A stretch of DNA of 64,000 nt, from the NCBI RefSeq assembly GCF_016055025.1, contig NZ_JAECVW010000007.1. One strand, written 5' to 3'. Positions 40,508 to 50,108 of the stretch are shown here, one piece after another. The notes below the pieces were generated by a model that worked only from the letters and a program-made list of their open reading frames with translations, searched no databases and was not told the origin of the DNA. A program made the translations under genes and the position numbers. This DNA comes from Thermoactinomyces intermedius (GTDB lineage: Bacteria > Bacillota > Bacilli > Thermoactinomycetales > Thermoactinomycetaceae). Position 1 is the first letter of the stretch, and each line of letters starts with the position of its first letter.

Positions 40508-41466
40508 ATGAAAATACTGTTCATTCTGCTTGCGGTGATGATTGGAATCATTGGTTTGGGAATGTGGTTCCGGTTCAATCGTTTGCCCCGGCCGCCATTG
40601 AAAAAGCCTGAAAAGATGCTGAAACCGCAGGAATGGAGCCGGGAAGAAGTCACGGTGGGCTGGGTCGGGCATTCCACGGTTTTGATGCAACTATATGATA
40701 CACGCATTCTCACCGATCCCGTCTTGGGAAAACGTGTGGGAGAGTCCATCAAATGGTTGAACCGGCAGATCGGGATGAAACGCCATACCGAGCCGGCGGT
40801 TTCTCTTTCCGATTTGGAAAGGGTGCAGTTGATCCTTTTGTCCCATGCCCATTTTGACCACTTTGACGTTCCCAGCTTGTCGCAATTGGCCCATGAAGGG
40901 TGTTACGTGGTGACGCCCAAAAACACGGCCTGTCTGATCAAACACTTGCCGTTTAAGAAAGTTTTTGAGCTGGGATGGGATGAACAACTGGAGATTGAAG
41001 AACTGGGAATCAAGATCCTGGGTGTCCCCGTCAAACATTGGGGAACCGTTACCCTTGGAACCGCCGGTACGGCTATAACGGTTATTTGATAGAGAAAAAG
41101 GGAACCCGCATCTTTTTTCCGGGGGATACGGCTTTTACGGATCAATTTCGCAAGTTGTCTGAAACGGGGCCGGTGGATCTTGCCTTTATGCCGATCGGAG
41201 CCTATTCCCCCGATCATTTGCGGTGGGCGCACTGCACGCCGGAAGAGGCTTGGGCCATGTTTCGCGATACGGGTGCGAAATGGCTGGCTCCCATTCATTG
41301 GGACACCTTTGTATTGTCGGCCGAACCTTTGGAGGAGCCGATGGAACGGTTGATGCAAGCCGCCGGGCAAGAAGAGGGGCGGATTGTTTTCCGCAAGCAC
41401 GGGGACACATTCATGCTGCCCGAAGGAAGCCGGGAAAAGACAGATTCTGAAGCACTCAACAGGTAA
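40508..41466 (+). pseudogene. Metallo-beta-lactamase-fold hydrolase (UlaG/NAPE-PLD-like), frameshifted
   Basis: An N-terminal membrane helix is followed by an MBL-fold domain: 'VGWVGHSTVLMQL', 'LLSHAHFDHFDVPS' (HxHxDH), then 'VPVKHWGNRYPW' across a frame change, 'FFPGDTAFTD' and 'LAPIHWDTF'. The N-terminal part ends at 41089 and the C-terminal part continues in another frame from about 41038. Adding one G to the G4 run at about 41039-41043 restores the family sequence, giving a product of about 320 residues. It is either a recent inactivation, a programmed or phase-variable site, or a sequencing slip in a homopolymer. The intact enzyme would be a membrane-anchored phosphodiesterase-like hydrolase with two metal ions. 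Confidence 0.75.
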
Positions 41467-41606
41467 CGGGCGGCAACGGCACAGCGGGTGATCAATGATT
41501 TTATGAAAGTGAAAATGGATCAGCAGGTTTGAATGGAGTCTGGAAAATCCTGCTTTTCGATCGGGAGATCATCATATGGTACCCGGCAGTGAAAGGAGTC
41601 GATCAG

Positions 41607-42026
41607 ATGGCATCTTCGATGAATTTGACACCGGAGCAAAATCAATTGCTCCGTTCGCGATTGGAAGCTCTTTTAACCAGTATGGATCAAGATGAGAAGA
41701 TCAAGCCCCGTCCGGCCCGGAAAAAAGCCAAAACCGATCAGGGTGACGGATTCAAATACGGGCGGGCGATTCCCCGGGCCAGACATTATTATCAAGAAGA
41801 CAATGTGATCTATCTCCAGAGTGCTCTGAAGCTGAAAGAAAGCACGGAACAAGCCCTCAATGAAATGAAAGAGCAAAAGATAAGGAAAGAAACGATCCGG
41901 CAGCTGAAAAAACAATGCAATGAATTCGTAAAAGATTACGGCGGCTTGATCACCCTGACTGCCACACTCGCTTCTTTGGTCAGCAGTGCCAAAGATGTTC
42001 TTGAAGCATTAAAAATTCTTGATTAG
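41607..42026 (+). CDS. Hypothetical protein
   Basis: This 139-residue, basic, largely helical protein has AAGGAG eight bases before ATG 41607. A Lys/Arg-rich middle ('KIKPRPARKKAKTDQGDGFKYGR') leads to helices and a hydrophobic C-terminal segment ('GGLITLTATLASLVSSAKDVL'). It has no motif I recognise and no signal peptide. It sits alone in the accessory stretch and may belong to the same decayed region as the toxin. Confidence 0.5.
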   Translation: MASSMNLTPEQNQLLRSRLEALLTSMDQDEKIKPRPARKKAKTDQGDGFKYGRAIPRARHYYQEDNVIYLQSALKLKESTEQALNEMKEQKIRKETIRQLKKQCNEFVKDYGGLITLTATLASLVSSAKDVLEALKILD

Positions 42027-42113
42027 TTTCATCCGGATTTCCGCCATCAGCCGTTTGGCGGACGGGTGCGTATTGTTTTCGCCAAGGACAAACGGATTTG
42101 AATCAAGCCAGGA

Positions 42114-42149
42114 TGCGGAGGCGGGTTGCATGCCTCCGTTTTTTTTGTG
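42114..42149 (+). terminator. Terminator upstream of the YyaL gene
   Basis: CGGAGGC / GCCTCCG stem followed by an eight-base T-run. Confidence 0.8.
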
Positions 42150-42225
42150 CTAAACTACTTGGGGAGACAAGAATTTTATGGAAATCCCGACGGATGACAT
42201 ACATGACATTTTGGAGGACTGATTT

Positions 42226-44310
42226 ATGAGTGTTCATCAATCCAATCAGCGAAAGTCCAACCGGTTGATCCGGGAAAAATCGCCTTATCTTCTCCAACAT
42301 GCCCATCAACCCGTGGATTGGTTCCCATGGGGGGAAGAAGCTTTCCAAAAGGCCAAAGAAGAGGATAAACCGGTCTTTTTAAGCATTGGTTACAGCACCT
42401 GCCACTGGTGCCATGTCATGGCGCGTCAATCGTTTGAGGATGAAGAAGTGGCTGCCATTTTGAACCGGGATTTTGTCCCGGTCAAAGTGGACCGGGAGGA
42501 AAGGCCGGATGTGGATCAAGTATACATGACGGTTTGTCAGGCAATGACCGGCCAGGGAGGATGGCCGCTCACCATCATCATGACGCCGGAGCAAAAACCT
42601 TTTTTTGCAGGTACTTATCTGCCCAAGCAAACCATGTACGGGCGCATGGGCCTGATCGATTTGTTGAAACGGGTTTCAATGCTGTGGAAAGAGGAGCGGA
42701 ACCGGGCCAATGAAGTCGGGGACAAAATCGTCCATGCGGTCAAGTCTTATTTAAATCCGGCGGAAGCCGGGGAAACGGACCTGGGGGTCATCGATCATGC
42801 GTATGAACAGTTTGCCAGCCAGTTTGATCCGGATTTTGGCGGTTTCGGCGACGAGCCGAAGTTTCCACGCCCGCATGATTTGCTGTTTTTGCTCCGGTAC
42901 CACAGGCTGACGGGAGAAGAGGAAGCCCTCCAGATGGTGACCCGTACGCTCACAGCCATGCACAGTGGAGGGATTTATGACCACTTGGGCCATGGCTTTG
43001 CCCGGTACGCCGTGGACCGGGAGTGGCTGATTCCCCACTTTGAAAAAATGCTTTATGACAATGCTTTGCTGGCTTTGGCATATCTGGAAGCATACCAGGT
43101 GACCCGCGAGGAACGGTACGCCGAAGTGGCACGGGGCATTTTCCGTTATGTGACAAGAGACATGCAGGCGCCGGAAGGCGGTTTTTATTCGGCGGAGGAT
43201 GCTGATTCCGAAGGGGAAGAAGGAAAGTTTTATGTTTGGACCCCGCAGGAAGTTGCGGAGGTGTTGGGAGAAAAAGAGGCTGAAATTTTTTGTGCGGCTT
43301 ACGGCGTGACCGAAGAAGGAAATTTTGAAAACGGGAAAAGCGTCTTAAACCAAATCGGCGTTCGTCTCGATGAGATTGCCGAAAGGTATCAAGTGCCGTT
43401 GAAGGAATTGGAGGAAATGCTGGACAGAGGGCGCCGGCAATTGTTTGAAGCCAGAGAGCAACGTGTACGCCCGGGAAAAGACACCAAAATCCTCACGTCC
43501 TGGAACGGATTGATGATTGCGGCATTGGCCCGGGGTGGCCGGGTTCTCGGAGAGACGGAATACACCGATGCCGCGGTCAAAGCGGCCCGTTTTCTTTCAG
43601 ACCGGTTAATTGATGAGAATGGACGGCTGTTTGCCCGCTATTGTGACGGGGAAGTGGCCTATCCCGGCTATCTGGATGACTACGCCTTTTTCACCTGGGG
43701 TTTGACAGAGTTGTATGAAGCCACTTTTGAGCCCCGTTTTATTGAGCAGGCCTTGGTGTTGACAAGGCAAATGCTGGCGCTGTTCAAAGACGAAAAACAG
43801 GGCGGATTTTATTTTACCGGAAAAGATACCGAGTCCTTGTTTGTCCGACCCAAAGAGATTTATGACGGTGCGACCCCGTCCGGCAACTCGGTGGCGGCCT
43901 ATAATCTGATCCGGTTGGCCAAGCTGACATCGGATGAAGCCTTGCTTCAAGAGGCGAGGGAACAAATCCGGGCTTTTGCCAAAGCGGTGGAAGCTTCACC
44001 GATTTCCCATTCCTTTTTCCTGATGGCGGTGATGTTGGTGCAGGGGAAAAGCAAAGAAATTCTCATATCCGGTTCGCCCAATGATGTGAAAACCAAAGAA
44101 ATGATCCGGCTGATCCAAAGGGCTTACCTGCCGGAAGCGGTCATTTCCCTGGATCCGCTCGGAAGTGATGCCAACACCATCAAATGGTTTGTTCCCCGGC
44201 CTGAAGAAGAGGCATCCCCGACGCTTGGCCCCAAAGTGTACATTTGTGAAAATTATGCCTGCCAATCGCCGGTGACCGATTTGGAAGAGCTGAAAAAACA
44301 ATTACAGTAA
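42226..44310 (+). CDS. yyaL: YyaL-type thioredoxin-domain protein (DUF255)
   Basis: This 694-residue protein has an N-terminal thioredoxin-like domain, 'PYLLQHAHQPVDWFPWGEEAF' then 'CHWCHVMARQSFEDEEVA' with the CXXC pair. It is followed by an (alpha/alpha)6-barrel of the N-acylglucosamine-2-epimerase/cellobiose type ('GGIYDHLGHGFARYAVDREWLIPHFEKMLYDNALLA', 'LTSWNGLMIAALARGGRVLG', 'GATPSGNSVAAYNLIRLA'). Length and domain order match YyaL and animal SPATA20. The biochemical role is not settled. A weak GGAGGA site precedes the ATG. Confidence 0.93.
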   Translation: MSVHQSNQRKSNRLIREKSPYLLQHAHQPVDWFPWGEEAFQKAKEEDKPVFLSIGYSTCHWCHVMARQSFEDEEVAAILNRDFVPVKVDREERPDVDQVYMTVCQAMTGQGGWPLTIIMTPEQKPFFAGTYLPKQTMYGRMGLIDLLKRVSMLWKEERNRANEVGDKIVHAVKSYLNPAEAGETDLGVIDHAYEQFASQFDPDFGGFGDEPKFPRPHDLLFLLRYHRLTGEEEALQMVTRTLTAMHSGGIYDHLGHGFARYAVDREWLIPHFEKMLYDNALLALAYLEAYQVTREERYAEVARGIFRYVTRDMQAPEGGFYSAEDADSEGEEGKFYVWTPQEVAEVLGEKEAEIFCAAYGVTEEGNFENGKSVLNQIGVRLDEIAERYQVPLKELEEMLDRGRRQLFEAREQRVRPGKDTKILTSWNGLMIAALARGGRVLGETEYTDAAVKAARFLSDRLIDENGRLFARYCDGEVAYPGYLDDYAFFTWGLTELYEATFEPRFIEQALVLTRQMLALFKDEKQGGFYFTGKDTESLFVRPKEIYDGATPSGNSVAAYNLIRLAKLTSDEALLQEAREQIRAFAKAVEASPISHSFFLMAVMLVQGKSKEILISGSPNDVKTKEMIRLIQRAYLPEAVISLDPLGSDANTIKWFVPRPEEEASPTLGPKVYICENYACQSPVTDLEELKKQLQ

Positions 44311-44324
44311 AAAAGCAGCATGAC

Positions 44325-44360
44325 AAGCTCCAAAAAAGATTTTTGGAGCTTGTTTTTTTT
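44325..44360. terminator. Terminator between yyaL and the lipoprotein gene
   Basis: ACAAGCTCCAAAA / TTTTGGAGCTTGT stem with a T-run; it overlaps the 3' end of the convergent gene. Confidence 0.8.
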
Positions 44361-44724
44361 ATTCTTTTTCCAGGATGACGGTCAAGTGGACGGGCTTTCC
44401 GGCATCTTTGGCTTGAACCGGAAGATGGCGCGGTTTGTAGCCTTCTTTTTCGATGACAAATTCGTACGATCCGGTGGGCACATACCATGTAAAACGGCCT
44501 TTTTCATCGGTATATCTGGCGATTTCCGGGATGGGTCCGCTGACGTCTTCTTTCGGTTTCGGGACGACCAAAGCGCCGGAGACAGGTGAATGGTTTTCAT
44601 CCGAGACGGTTCCGGTGACTTTCACTTTGGACACGGGGCCGGCTGCCGGTGTTTTTTCACAGCCGAAAAGAAGCGGGAAACAAAGGGTGAACAGCAAGAT
44701 GGTGAATCCGCATTTCCATTTCAT
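44359..44724 (-). CDS. Lipoprotein with carboxypeptidase-regulatory-like domain
   Basis: This 121-residue lipoprotein has a hydrophobic signal and the lipobox LLFGC (Cys22). The mature part is a single beta-sandwich of the CarboxypepD_reg/Cna-B-like type: 'VTGTVSDENHSPVSGALVVPKP...TDEKGRFTWYVPTGSYEFVIEKEGYKP'. Such domains bind ligands or serve as spacers on the cell surface. GGAGG precedes the ATG. It lies downstream of the protease gene on the same strand but with its own spacing. Confidence 0.85.
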   Translation of the reverse strand: MKWKCGFTILLFTLCFPLLFGCEKTPAAGPVSKVKVTGTVSDENHSPVSGALVVPKPKEDVSGPIPEIARYTDEKGRFTWYVPTGSYEFVIEKEGYKPRHLPVQAKDAGKPVHLTVILEKE

Positions 44725-44833
44725 CAGGCAAAATCCCTCCTTGCATAAAAAGAGAGAGGATGAATCCTCTCTGAATGGTACAGTTACTTTATATGACTTT
44801 TTTTCCGGGATAAAAGTTCCAACCGGTTGGAAT

Positions 44834-45763
44834 CTATTGATCTTTCCAAGTGTTCAGGTTATCGAAAACTTCTTTGGTGATGCGGGTGCCGCGGTTGCTC
44901 TTTTTATTTCCGTATACGCCGTTGGTGTGGATGGCAATGCTGCAAACCCCGCAATTCTGATATTGCTCCTGGTAAACGGGCGATCCGCTTTGTCCGGCAT
45001 ACGTGTCGTTGTCATACAGCAATTTGTATGGGGTGGTTTCCCGAATCCGGTCTCTGTGTTCCCATTGGGTGCCTTGCGGTTTGTCACCGGGATAACCGCT
45101 GATGTTCACCTGCGTGCCATTTAACGATCCGCTCTGCCAGCGGTATCCGAACCAGCCGGTTTGGTTTCCCACGTTTTGATCCAATTTGACGGCTCCGTAA
45201 TCATAATTGGTGTTGCCTTGCCGGGTCCATCCGATAACCGAGTAAAAACGGGTGGCTTTTGCATAACCAAACGGCAAACGGTTGCCGTCCCGTCCGGGAT
45301 AGACTTTTGCCCACGAGGCCCATTTTTTCTCATCCGGGTCAAAGACGCAGTGCCCGGCTGTTGCAACGGTGTCCGGCCCGATCAGCCAACCGGTGCAGTT
45401 TCCGAGATCGCTTTGGATCTGGACGACGGCGCTGTAGGGGTATTTGGAAGTGTCTTTCACCCGCGTCCGGTTATCCGGCCCGATGACGGATTCGGCCGAT
45501 GCGCCGTTTGGGGAATGGTTTTTTTCACGCACTTTCAGCATGTTTCCTTCAAACCCTTTGCTGTAGGCGCCCCCGGAGGTTTGGACAATGTCTCCCGACT
45601 GCGTGGATTGTCGGATGCTTTTGCCGTCGCTGGCCACGGGGGTATGGGGGGAAGTTTCGGCAAACACTGCATCGGCTTTGGCAAAGGACCAAGAAGCGGG
45701 AACCATCAGCAAAAGGGTTGACAAAAAGGAAACTGTCATTCGCAAACCATTGGCATGTCGCAT
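44834..45763 (-). CDS. Secreted glutamyl endopeptidase (S1B/V8-like)
   Basis: This is a preproenzyme of 309 residues. The signal peptide spans residues 1 to about 29, the propeptide runs to about E91, and the mature enzyme begins at S92 ('SVIGPDNRTRV'), very like the Bacillus licheniformis Glu-specific protease. The triad is H138 in 'TAGHC', D188 in 'NYDYGAVKL' and S259 in 'GQSGSPVY'; H279 in 'IHTNGVYG' is the specificity His for Glu. Because the propeptide ends with Glu, the enzyme could cut itself free. Cysteine pairs match the disulfides of the family. A GGAGGATAT site precedes the ATG. Confidence 0.92.
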   Translation of the reverse strand: MRHANGLRMTVSFLSTLLLMVPASWSFAKADAVFAETSPHTPVASDGKSIRQSTQSGDIVQTSGGAYSKGFEGNMLKVREKNHSPNGASAESVIGPDNRTRVKDTSKYPYSAVVQIQSDLGNCTGWLIGPDTVATAGHCVFDPDEKKWASWAKVYPGRDGNRLPFGYAKATRFYSVIGWTRQGNTNYDYGAVKLDQNVGNQTGWFGYRWQSGSLNGTQVNISGYPGDKPQGTQWEHRDRIRETTPYKLLYDNDTYAGQSGSPVYQEQYQNCGVCSIAIHTNGVYGNKKSNRGTRITKEVFDNLNTWKDQ

Positions 45764-45924
45764 GGATATCCTCCTTCGGCGATATGTAAAGTTACGAGAA
45801 TATTATAAATAAATGGAATAATTGTTACAATCAGGGAACGGGTGAGACAAAAGCCGATTCAAAGTAAAAAACCGAGGATTCCGGCTTTTATCACGATGAA
45901 TGGAATCTTGCAGTCCCGTTCCTG

Positions 45925-45966
45925 AGAGGAAGGAAAAGCCTGAAAGATGATCTCTTTCAGGCTTTG
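45925..45966 (-). terminator. Terminator of yhzD
   Basis: AAGCCTGAAAGA / TCTTTCAGGCTT stem with a T-run in the leftward direction. Confidence 0.75.
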
Positions 45967-46172
45967 TTGGATGAAGCATTTCCCCGGTAGGGATGCGGTT
46001 TGAAGGAAACGAGACGTCCTGTCACATGGAATATGCGGTGAGGTTTATCTTGATGGCCGTTTTCGGAAAGCCAGGCATAGCCCAGTTTTTTGGCTTCGTC
46101 GTCACTTGTGGCATTGATGGGCCCATCATACAGCAGTTGGCCATCCATATCATATACCGTCATGTGATACAC
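45957..46172 (-). CDS. yhzD: YhzD-like small protein
   Basis: This encodes 71 residues from GTG 46172, seven bases after AGGTGA. 'MTVYDMDGQLLYDGPINATSDDEAKKLGYAWLSENG' matches the YhzD family. The fold looks like one beta-hairpin and a helix, with a basic tail. The function is unknown. Confidence 0.72.
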   Translation of the reverse strand: MYHMTVYDMDGQLLYDGPINATSDDEAKKLGYAWLSENGHQDKPHRIFHVTGRLVSFKPHPYRGNASSNKA

Positions 46173-46233
46173 GGATTTGGATCACCTCGAATGAAAATTT
46201 AAAAGTGTAACTTTATTATATCATTTTTAATGG

Positions 46234-47031
46234 TTATGTGGTTTCGGTCAATAAATAACCGGCTTTGTCGGTGGCTTGGACCAATTCTTTGCGCAACCGG
46301 CGTTCCACTTCACCTTGTTTCCCGTTTTCTGCCCGTGCTTGGATCCGGACAATGGACGACTGCGGGGTCACATCCACCACGCCCAGTACGTTTGGACCGT
46401 CGATCACGCCCGGCAACAATTCCCGGAGAAGCCGGCATTGTTCCTCCAGATAAGCGAGGGCCTGATCCAGATCGGTTTTGGTTGAAAGGGGAAGATCCAC
46501 TTTGGCCAGCATGTGCCCGCGGGAATGGTTGGTGAGGGATTTGATATCCCGGTTTAAAATAAAGTGCAAATCCCCTTCCGGATCGCGGATTTTCAGGACG
46601 CGGAGGCCCACATGCTCCACGGTGCCGGAAAATCCGTTGACGGTGACATCTTCCCCGACTTGCACTTGGTCTTCCAGCAAAATGAAAAATCCGGAGACGA
46701 TGTCGGAAACCAGATCTTTTGCGCCAAAACCGATGGCAAGCCCCAGGACGCCGGCACTGGCCAAAATGGCAGAAATGTTGATGTGAAATTCGGCCAGGAT
46801 GGAGACCAAAGCGATGAAGATGATTACATAGGTGGTGACATTGATCAGGATGCTTTGAATGGTTTTTAACCTTAACTGCGTCCCTTTGCTGAGGCGGCTG
46901 TGGGTGGTCAGGCGGATGATCAATTTTCTGGCGATGATGATGCTGATGATCGAAAGCAAAATGATGATCCCGATTGCGATGACGGATGCAAGAATTGATC
47001 CCCAATCGAGTTTCAATATCATGTTTATCAT
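46234..47031 (-). CDS. MscS-family mechanosensitive channel
   Basis: This 265-residue channel has one N-terminal helix, TM2, and the pore helix TM3 ('ASAGVLGLAIGFGAKDLVSDIVSGFFILLE', with the Gly/Ala packing pattern). A beta-domain follows ('VGEDVTVNGFSGTVEHVGLRVLKIRDPEGDLHFILNRDI'), then an alpha/beta C-terminal domain. It releases solutes under osmotic downshock. It is nearest YkuT/YhdY-type channels in size. The start ATG 47031 has GGGGGG eight bases upstream; the longer frame to 47061 lacks a site. Confidence 0.9.
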   Translation of the reverse strand: MINMILKLDWGSILASVIAIGIIILLSIISIIIARKLIIRLTTHSRLSKGTQLRLKTIQSILINVTTYVIIFIALVSILAEFHINISAILASAGVLGLAIGFGAKDLVSDIVSGFFILLEDQVQVGEDVTVNGFSGTVEHVGLRVLKIRDPEGDLHFILNRDIKSLTNHSRGHMLAKVDLPLSTKTDLDQALAYLEEQCRLLRELLPGVIDGPNVLGVVDVTPQSSIVRIQARAENGKQGEVERRLRKELVQATDKAGYLLTETT

Positions 47032-47116
47032 TTGCGTGTCCCCCCTTCTGATGTTGAGCAATCATGATTAAAACCAATATAATGGTTTGGGAAGATTTTG
47101 AAAAGGGGGCGTAAAC

Positions 47117-48307
47117 ATGGCCTGGTCTCTCCGGACTTTCAGAGGAATGATCTGGATGATTTGCGTGGCCGGGATGACCCAGGGGTTATTGATTCCGCTG
47201 TTGACGATGTTTCTGGAAGAAAGAGGCGTGCAAGCCGATTTTAACGGGCTGAGTGCCTCTGCGCTTTATCTCGGCATCTTGCTCGCGGCTCCCCTCGGTC
47301 CGGCCATGGTCCGGCGAATCGGTGTGAAGAAATCGATCCTCGCCGGGTTGTACATTGTCACCGTTGCCGTTTGTTTTTTTCCGTTTTTTCAAAGTTTCTG
47401 GGTATGGACCGGGCTTCGCTTTCTGGTCGGCATCGGCGACAGTTTGTTGCACTATGCCACCCAATTGTGGATCACCATCCATGCGCCCGTGAAAGAAAGG
47501 GGGCGCCGGATTTCCCAATACGGGTTCGCTTATGGATTGGGATTTGGGATCGGTCCGCTGGGACTGAATCTGGTTCATTTTGGAGAAACGGTTCCGTTTC
47601 TCTTTGTTTTGTGTATCCTCCTTTTTTCCATTTACTTAACCGGCCGTTTAACGATCGCCGGATCTTTGGACAATGAAGAGAAAGAGACCGGAACGCACGG
47701 CAAAAGTTCATTGAGAACGGTCTACCGGCTTGGCTTCATCGCTTTTTGCTCCCCGTTCATTTACGGGTTTTTGGAAACGGCGTTGACGGGGAATTTCCCG
47801 GTGATCGGCATGCGGGAAGGCATGAGCCAAAGCTTTATCTCCCTTTTGATTTCTGCATTTGTCTGGGGCAGTTTGCTTTTTCAGGTGCCGCTCGGGGTGT
47901 TGGGGGACCGGATCGGCCGTAAAAATCTGCTGATTGTGGTTTGTTCGGCCGGGGCGGCCGGCATGTTTGTCATTCCGTATTTTTTGTCCAACGGGATTTA
48001 TCTTTTTGTTTCTTTCGTCCTGATTGGCGGTTTGGTCGGCTCCCTTTACTCCATGGGACTGGCCTGCGCCACGGATTTGCTTCCGGCCCGCTTCTTGCCG
48101 GCAGCCAATGCCATCGCTTCGGTTCATTTCAGTGTCGGCAGCATTCTCGGCCCTTCTTTGGGCGGTTTTTCCATTGAAAAAGCAGGCGGGGAAATGTTGT
48201 TCATCACCATCGGATGTATGCTGACGGGATATGTGTTGATGATTTTGTTGGAGAAGATGAGCAACCGGATGAATTCGTTCAAATCCAAAGAAAAACAAGC
48301 GGTGTAA
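47117..48307 (+). CDS. MFS transporter (multidrug-type)
   Basis: This 396-residue protein has 12 hydrophobic segments. The motif A-like loop 'APLGPAMVRRIGVKKSILAG' lies between helices 2 and 3, and its pseudo-repeat 'PLGVLGDRIGRKNLLIVVC' between 8 and 9. It is probably a proton-driven efflux pump for small molecules; the substrate is unknown. AAAGGGGGCG precedes the ATG. It is divergent to the MscS gene. Confidence 0.87.
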   Translation: MAWSLRTFRGMIWMICVAGMTQGLLIPLLTMFLEERGVQADFNGLSASALYLGILLAAPLGPAMVRRIGVKKSILAGLYIVTVAVCFFPFFQSFWVWTGLRFLVGIGDSLLHYATQLWITIHAPVKERGRRISQYGFAYGLGFGIGPLGLNLVHFGETVPFLFVLCILLFSIYLTGRLTIAGSLDNEEKETGTHGKSSLRTVYRLGFIAFCSPFIYGFLETALTGNFPVIGMREGMSQSFISLLISAFVWGSLLFQVPLGVLGDRIGRKNLLIVVCSAGAAGMFVIPYFLSNGIYLFVSFVLIGGLVGSLYSMGLACATDLLPARFLPAANAIASVHFSVGSILGPSLGGFSIEKAGGEMLFITIGCMLTGYVLMILLEKMSNRMNSFKSKEKQAV

Positions 48308-48325
48308 ACCGGTCCGCCGGACGAA

Positions 48326-50017
48326 TCAATAGGTCCGGCGTTCCCATCCTTCCCCCTGCCAATGAAGCGGGATGGTTTTTCCGCGGGTTTCGATGACCGG
48401 ATCTTTGACGTACCAGCCGCGCCCGTTGACACTTTCATTGGTCTGATAATGGAAGCGGACAAAACGGGCTTGTTCGGGAACCAAAATGGCGTAAGTCTTC
48501 CAATTTTTGCGGTTTCCGCTGAATTGTTCCGCCGTGAACCAATGCCGGCCGTCGGCGGAAAACTCCACCGTGGCTTGATCATGGTCCGGTTCAATCCGGT
48601 GCCAAGTCGTAAATACAAGGGTGCGGTCGTCGGACGAAAGCGGCAGGGATGCCACCAGCGAACGGGACAATTGGTCGCCGTAACCGGAAAACCAAGCCGG
48701 CACTTTGCCCGGGATTTTCACGGGGATGGCGTCCGCCGCCATGCGTGCCACTTCCCTTCGCAGCGGATTGATGGATGCGGTTTCGCGGGTCGGGTGGACG
48801 CGATTGGTCAAAAGGATGGCGATCGTTCCCTGGCTGCGGTTGATCACCAGCGAAGTTCCGGTGAATCCGGTGTGGCCCATCGCATCGGGCCCGCTGAGTG
48901 CGTCCATGTACCAGCCTTGGTTTAATTCCCAGCCGAGACCGTGGTCATCGCCGGGAAATTCCGTGTTATAGTTGTTTTCCATCAGACGGACGGTCTCTTT
49001 TTTTAAAATCCGCGTGGATCCGTATTTTCCGTCCATCAAGATCATATGGGCGAAGACAGCCAAATCGCGGGCTGTGGAAAAAACCCCGGCATGTCCGGCC
49101 ACTCCGTCCAGTGCCGCCGCATTTTCATCATGCACGGTCCCCCACACCAACCCCCGGCCGGTCCACGGTTGATACTCCGTGGCGGCAATCCGGTGTTTCA
49201 ACTTTTGCGGAGGGTTGTAAAAGGTGTCATGCATGTGAAGCGGGCCCGTGATTTCTTTTTGGACAAATTGATCCAGCCGCTGTCCGGAAAGGCGTTCGAC
49301 AAGAACCCCCAGCGCAATCATGTTGAGATCACTGTAGGTGTAAGTGGTTCCGGGCGGATGGTCCAGCGGGTAAGTCAAAGCGATTTGCAACCGTTCTTCC
49401 CGGCTGTTTCCCATTTGATAAAGCGGAATGCCGGAACGAAAGCCGGATGTGTGCGTCAGAAGCTGGCGGATGGTGACCGATTGCTTTTTGTTTTGAGCAA
49501 ACTCGGGGATGTATCTGGCGACGGGGTCATCCAGCCTGAACCGTCCCTTTTCATACAATTTCATCACTGCCACGGACGTGAAAATTTTGCTGATGGATGC
49601 GAGGTCGTAGATGGTGTCTTCCCGTGCGGGGATCGGAGGATGAACCGGAGTCTGCCGGTCGTCGGCATAACAGACGGCATATCCATAAGCTTGGTGTTTC
49701 ACGATGGTTCCTTTGCGCGCGACAAGAAGGACGGCTCCCGGGGTCATGTTTTCCCGGATGGCCTGACGGATGATGGTGTCCATATGAAGAAGCGGTTTGG
49801 ATACCATGCCGCCGGATTCGGGAGATCCCGGTTGAAGAACCGGACGGATCGGGCGAGCATCTCCCCAGACCGGGTTGTTGTCCGGGCGGCGGTCGGAGGC
49901 ATAAAGTTGCGCGGGAGTTTTTCCGTCGATTCCGTTTCCCCAAGCGATAGCCGGAGCCAAGGCGGGGAAGATCAGTGAAGTGACCAGCAACAGATGGATG
50001 CCGGTTTTTTTGTACAC
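48326..50017 (-). CDS. Secreted class C beta-lactamase/PBP-like serine hydrolase
   Basis: This protein of about 563 residues has a signal peptide ('IHLLLVTSLIFPALAPAIA'), then a serine beta-lactamase-type hydrolase domain. That domain carries 'DLASISKIFTSVAVM' (S-x-x-K nucleophile), 'TYTYSDLNMIALG' (Y-x-N-like: YSD) and 'GHTGFTGTSLV' (KTG-like HTG). A C-terminal beta-sandwich domain ('TVEFSADGRHWFTAEQF') resembles F5/8-type or carbohydrate-binding modules. It may be a D-Ala-D-Ala peptidase, esterase or peptidoglycan amidase-type enzyme. I start at GTG 50017, ten bases after GAGGAGG. Confidence 0.85.
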   Translation of the reverse strand: MYKKTGIHLLLVTSLIFPALAPAIAWGNGIDGKTPAQLYASDRRPDNNPVWGDARPIRPVLQPGSPESGGMVSKPLLHMDTIIRQAIRENMTPGAVLLVARKGTIVKHQAYGYAVCYADDRQTPVHPPIPAREDTIYDLASISKIFTSVAVMKLYEKGRFRLDDPVARYIPEFAQNKKQSVTIRQLLTHTSGFRSGIPLYQMGNSREERLQIALTYPLDHPPGTTYTYSDLNMIALGVLVERLSGQRLDQFVQKEITGPLHMHDTFYNPPQKLKHRIAATEYQPWTGRGLVWGTVHDENAAALDGVAGHAGVFSTARDLAVFAHMILMDGKYGSTRILKKETVRLMENNYNTEFPGDDHGLGWELNQGWYMDALSGPDAMGHTGFTGTSLVINRSQGTIAILLTNRVHPTRETASINPLRREVARMAADAIPVKIPGKVPAWFSGYGDQLSRSLVASLPLSSDDRTLVFTTWHRIEPDHDQATVEFSADGRHWFTAEQFSGNRKNWKTYAILVPEQARFVRFHYQTNESVNGRGWYVKDPVIETRGKTIPLHWQGEGWERRTY

Positions 50018-50108
50018 GGCCCACATTCCTCCTCTTTGGTCGGTTAATTTTATTTTAATCCATTTTGGCAGGAGAAAGACACCGGAAACGGAGGAAAGGT
50101 GTTTCCGG

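Noticed and set aside
46310..47077. 255-codon frame on the same strand as the MscS channel
   Set aside because: Alternate frame rich in His, Arg and Gln, without a ribosome site; the MscS frame carries all motifs.
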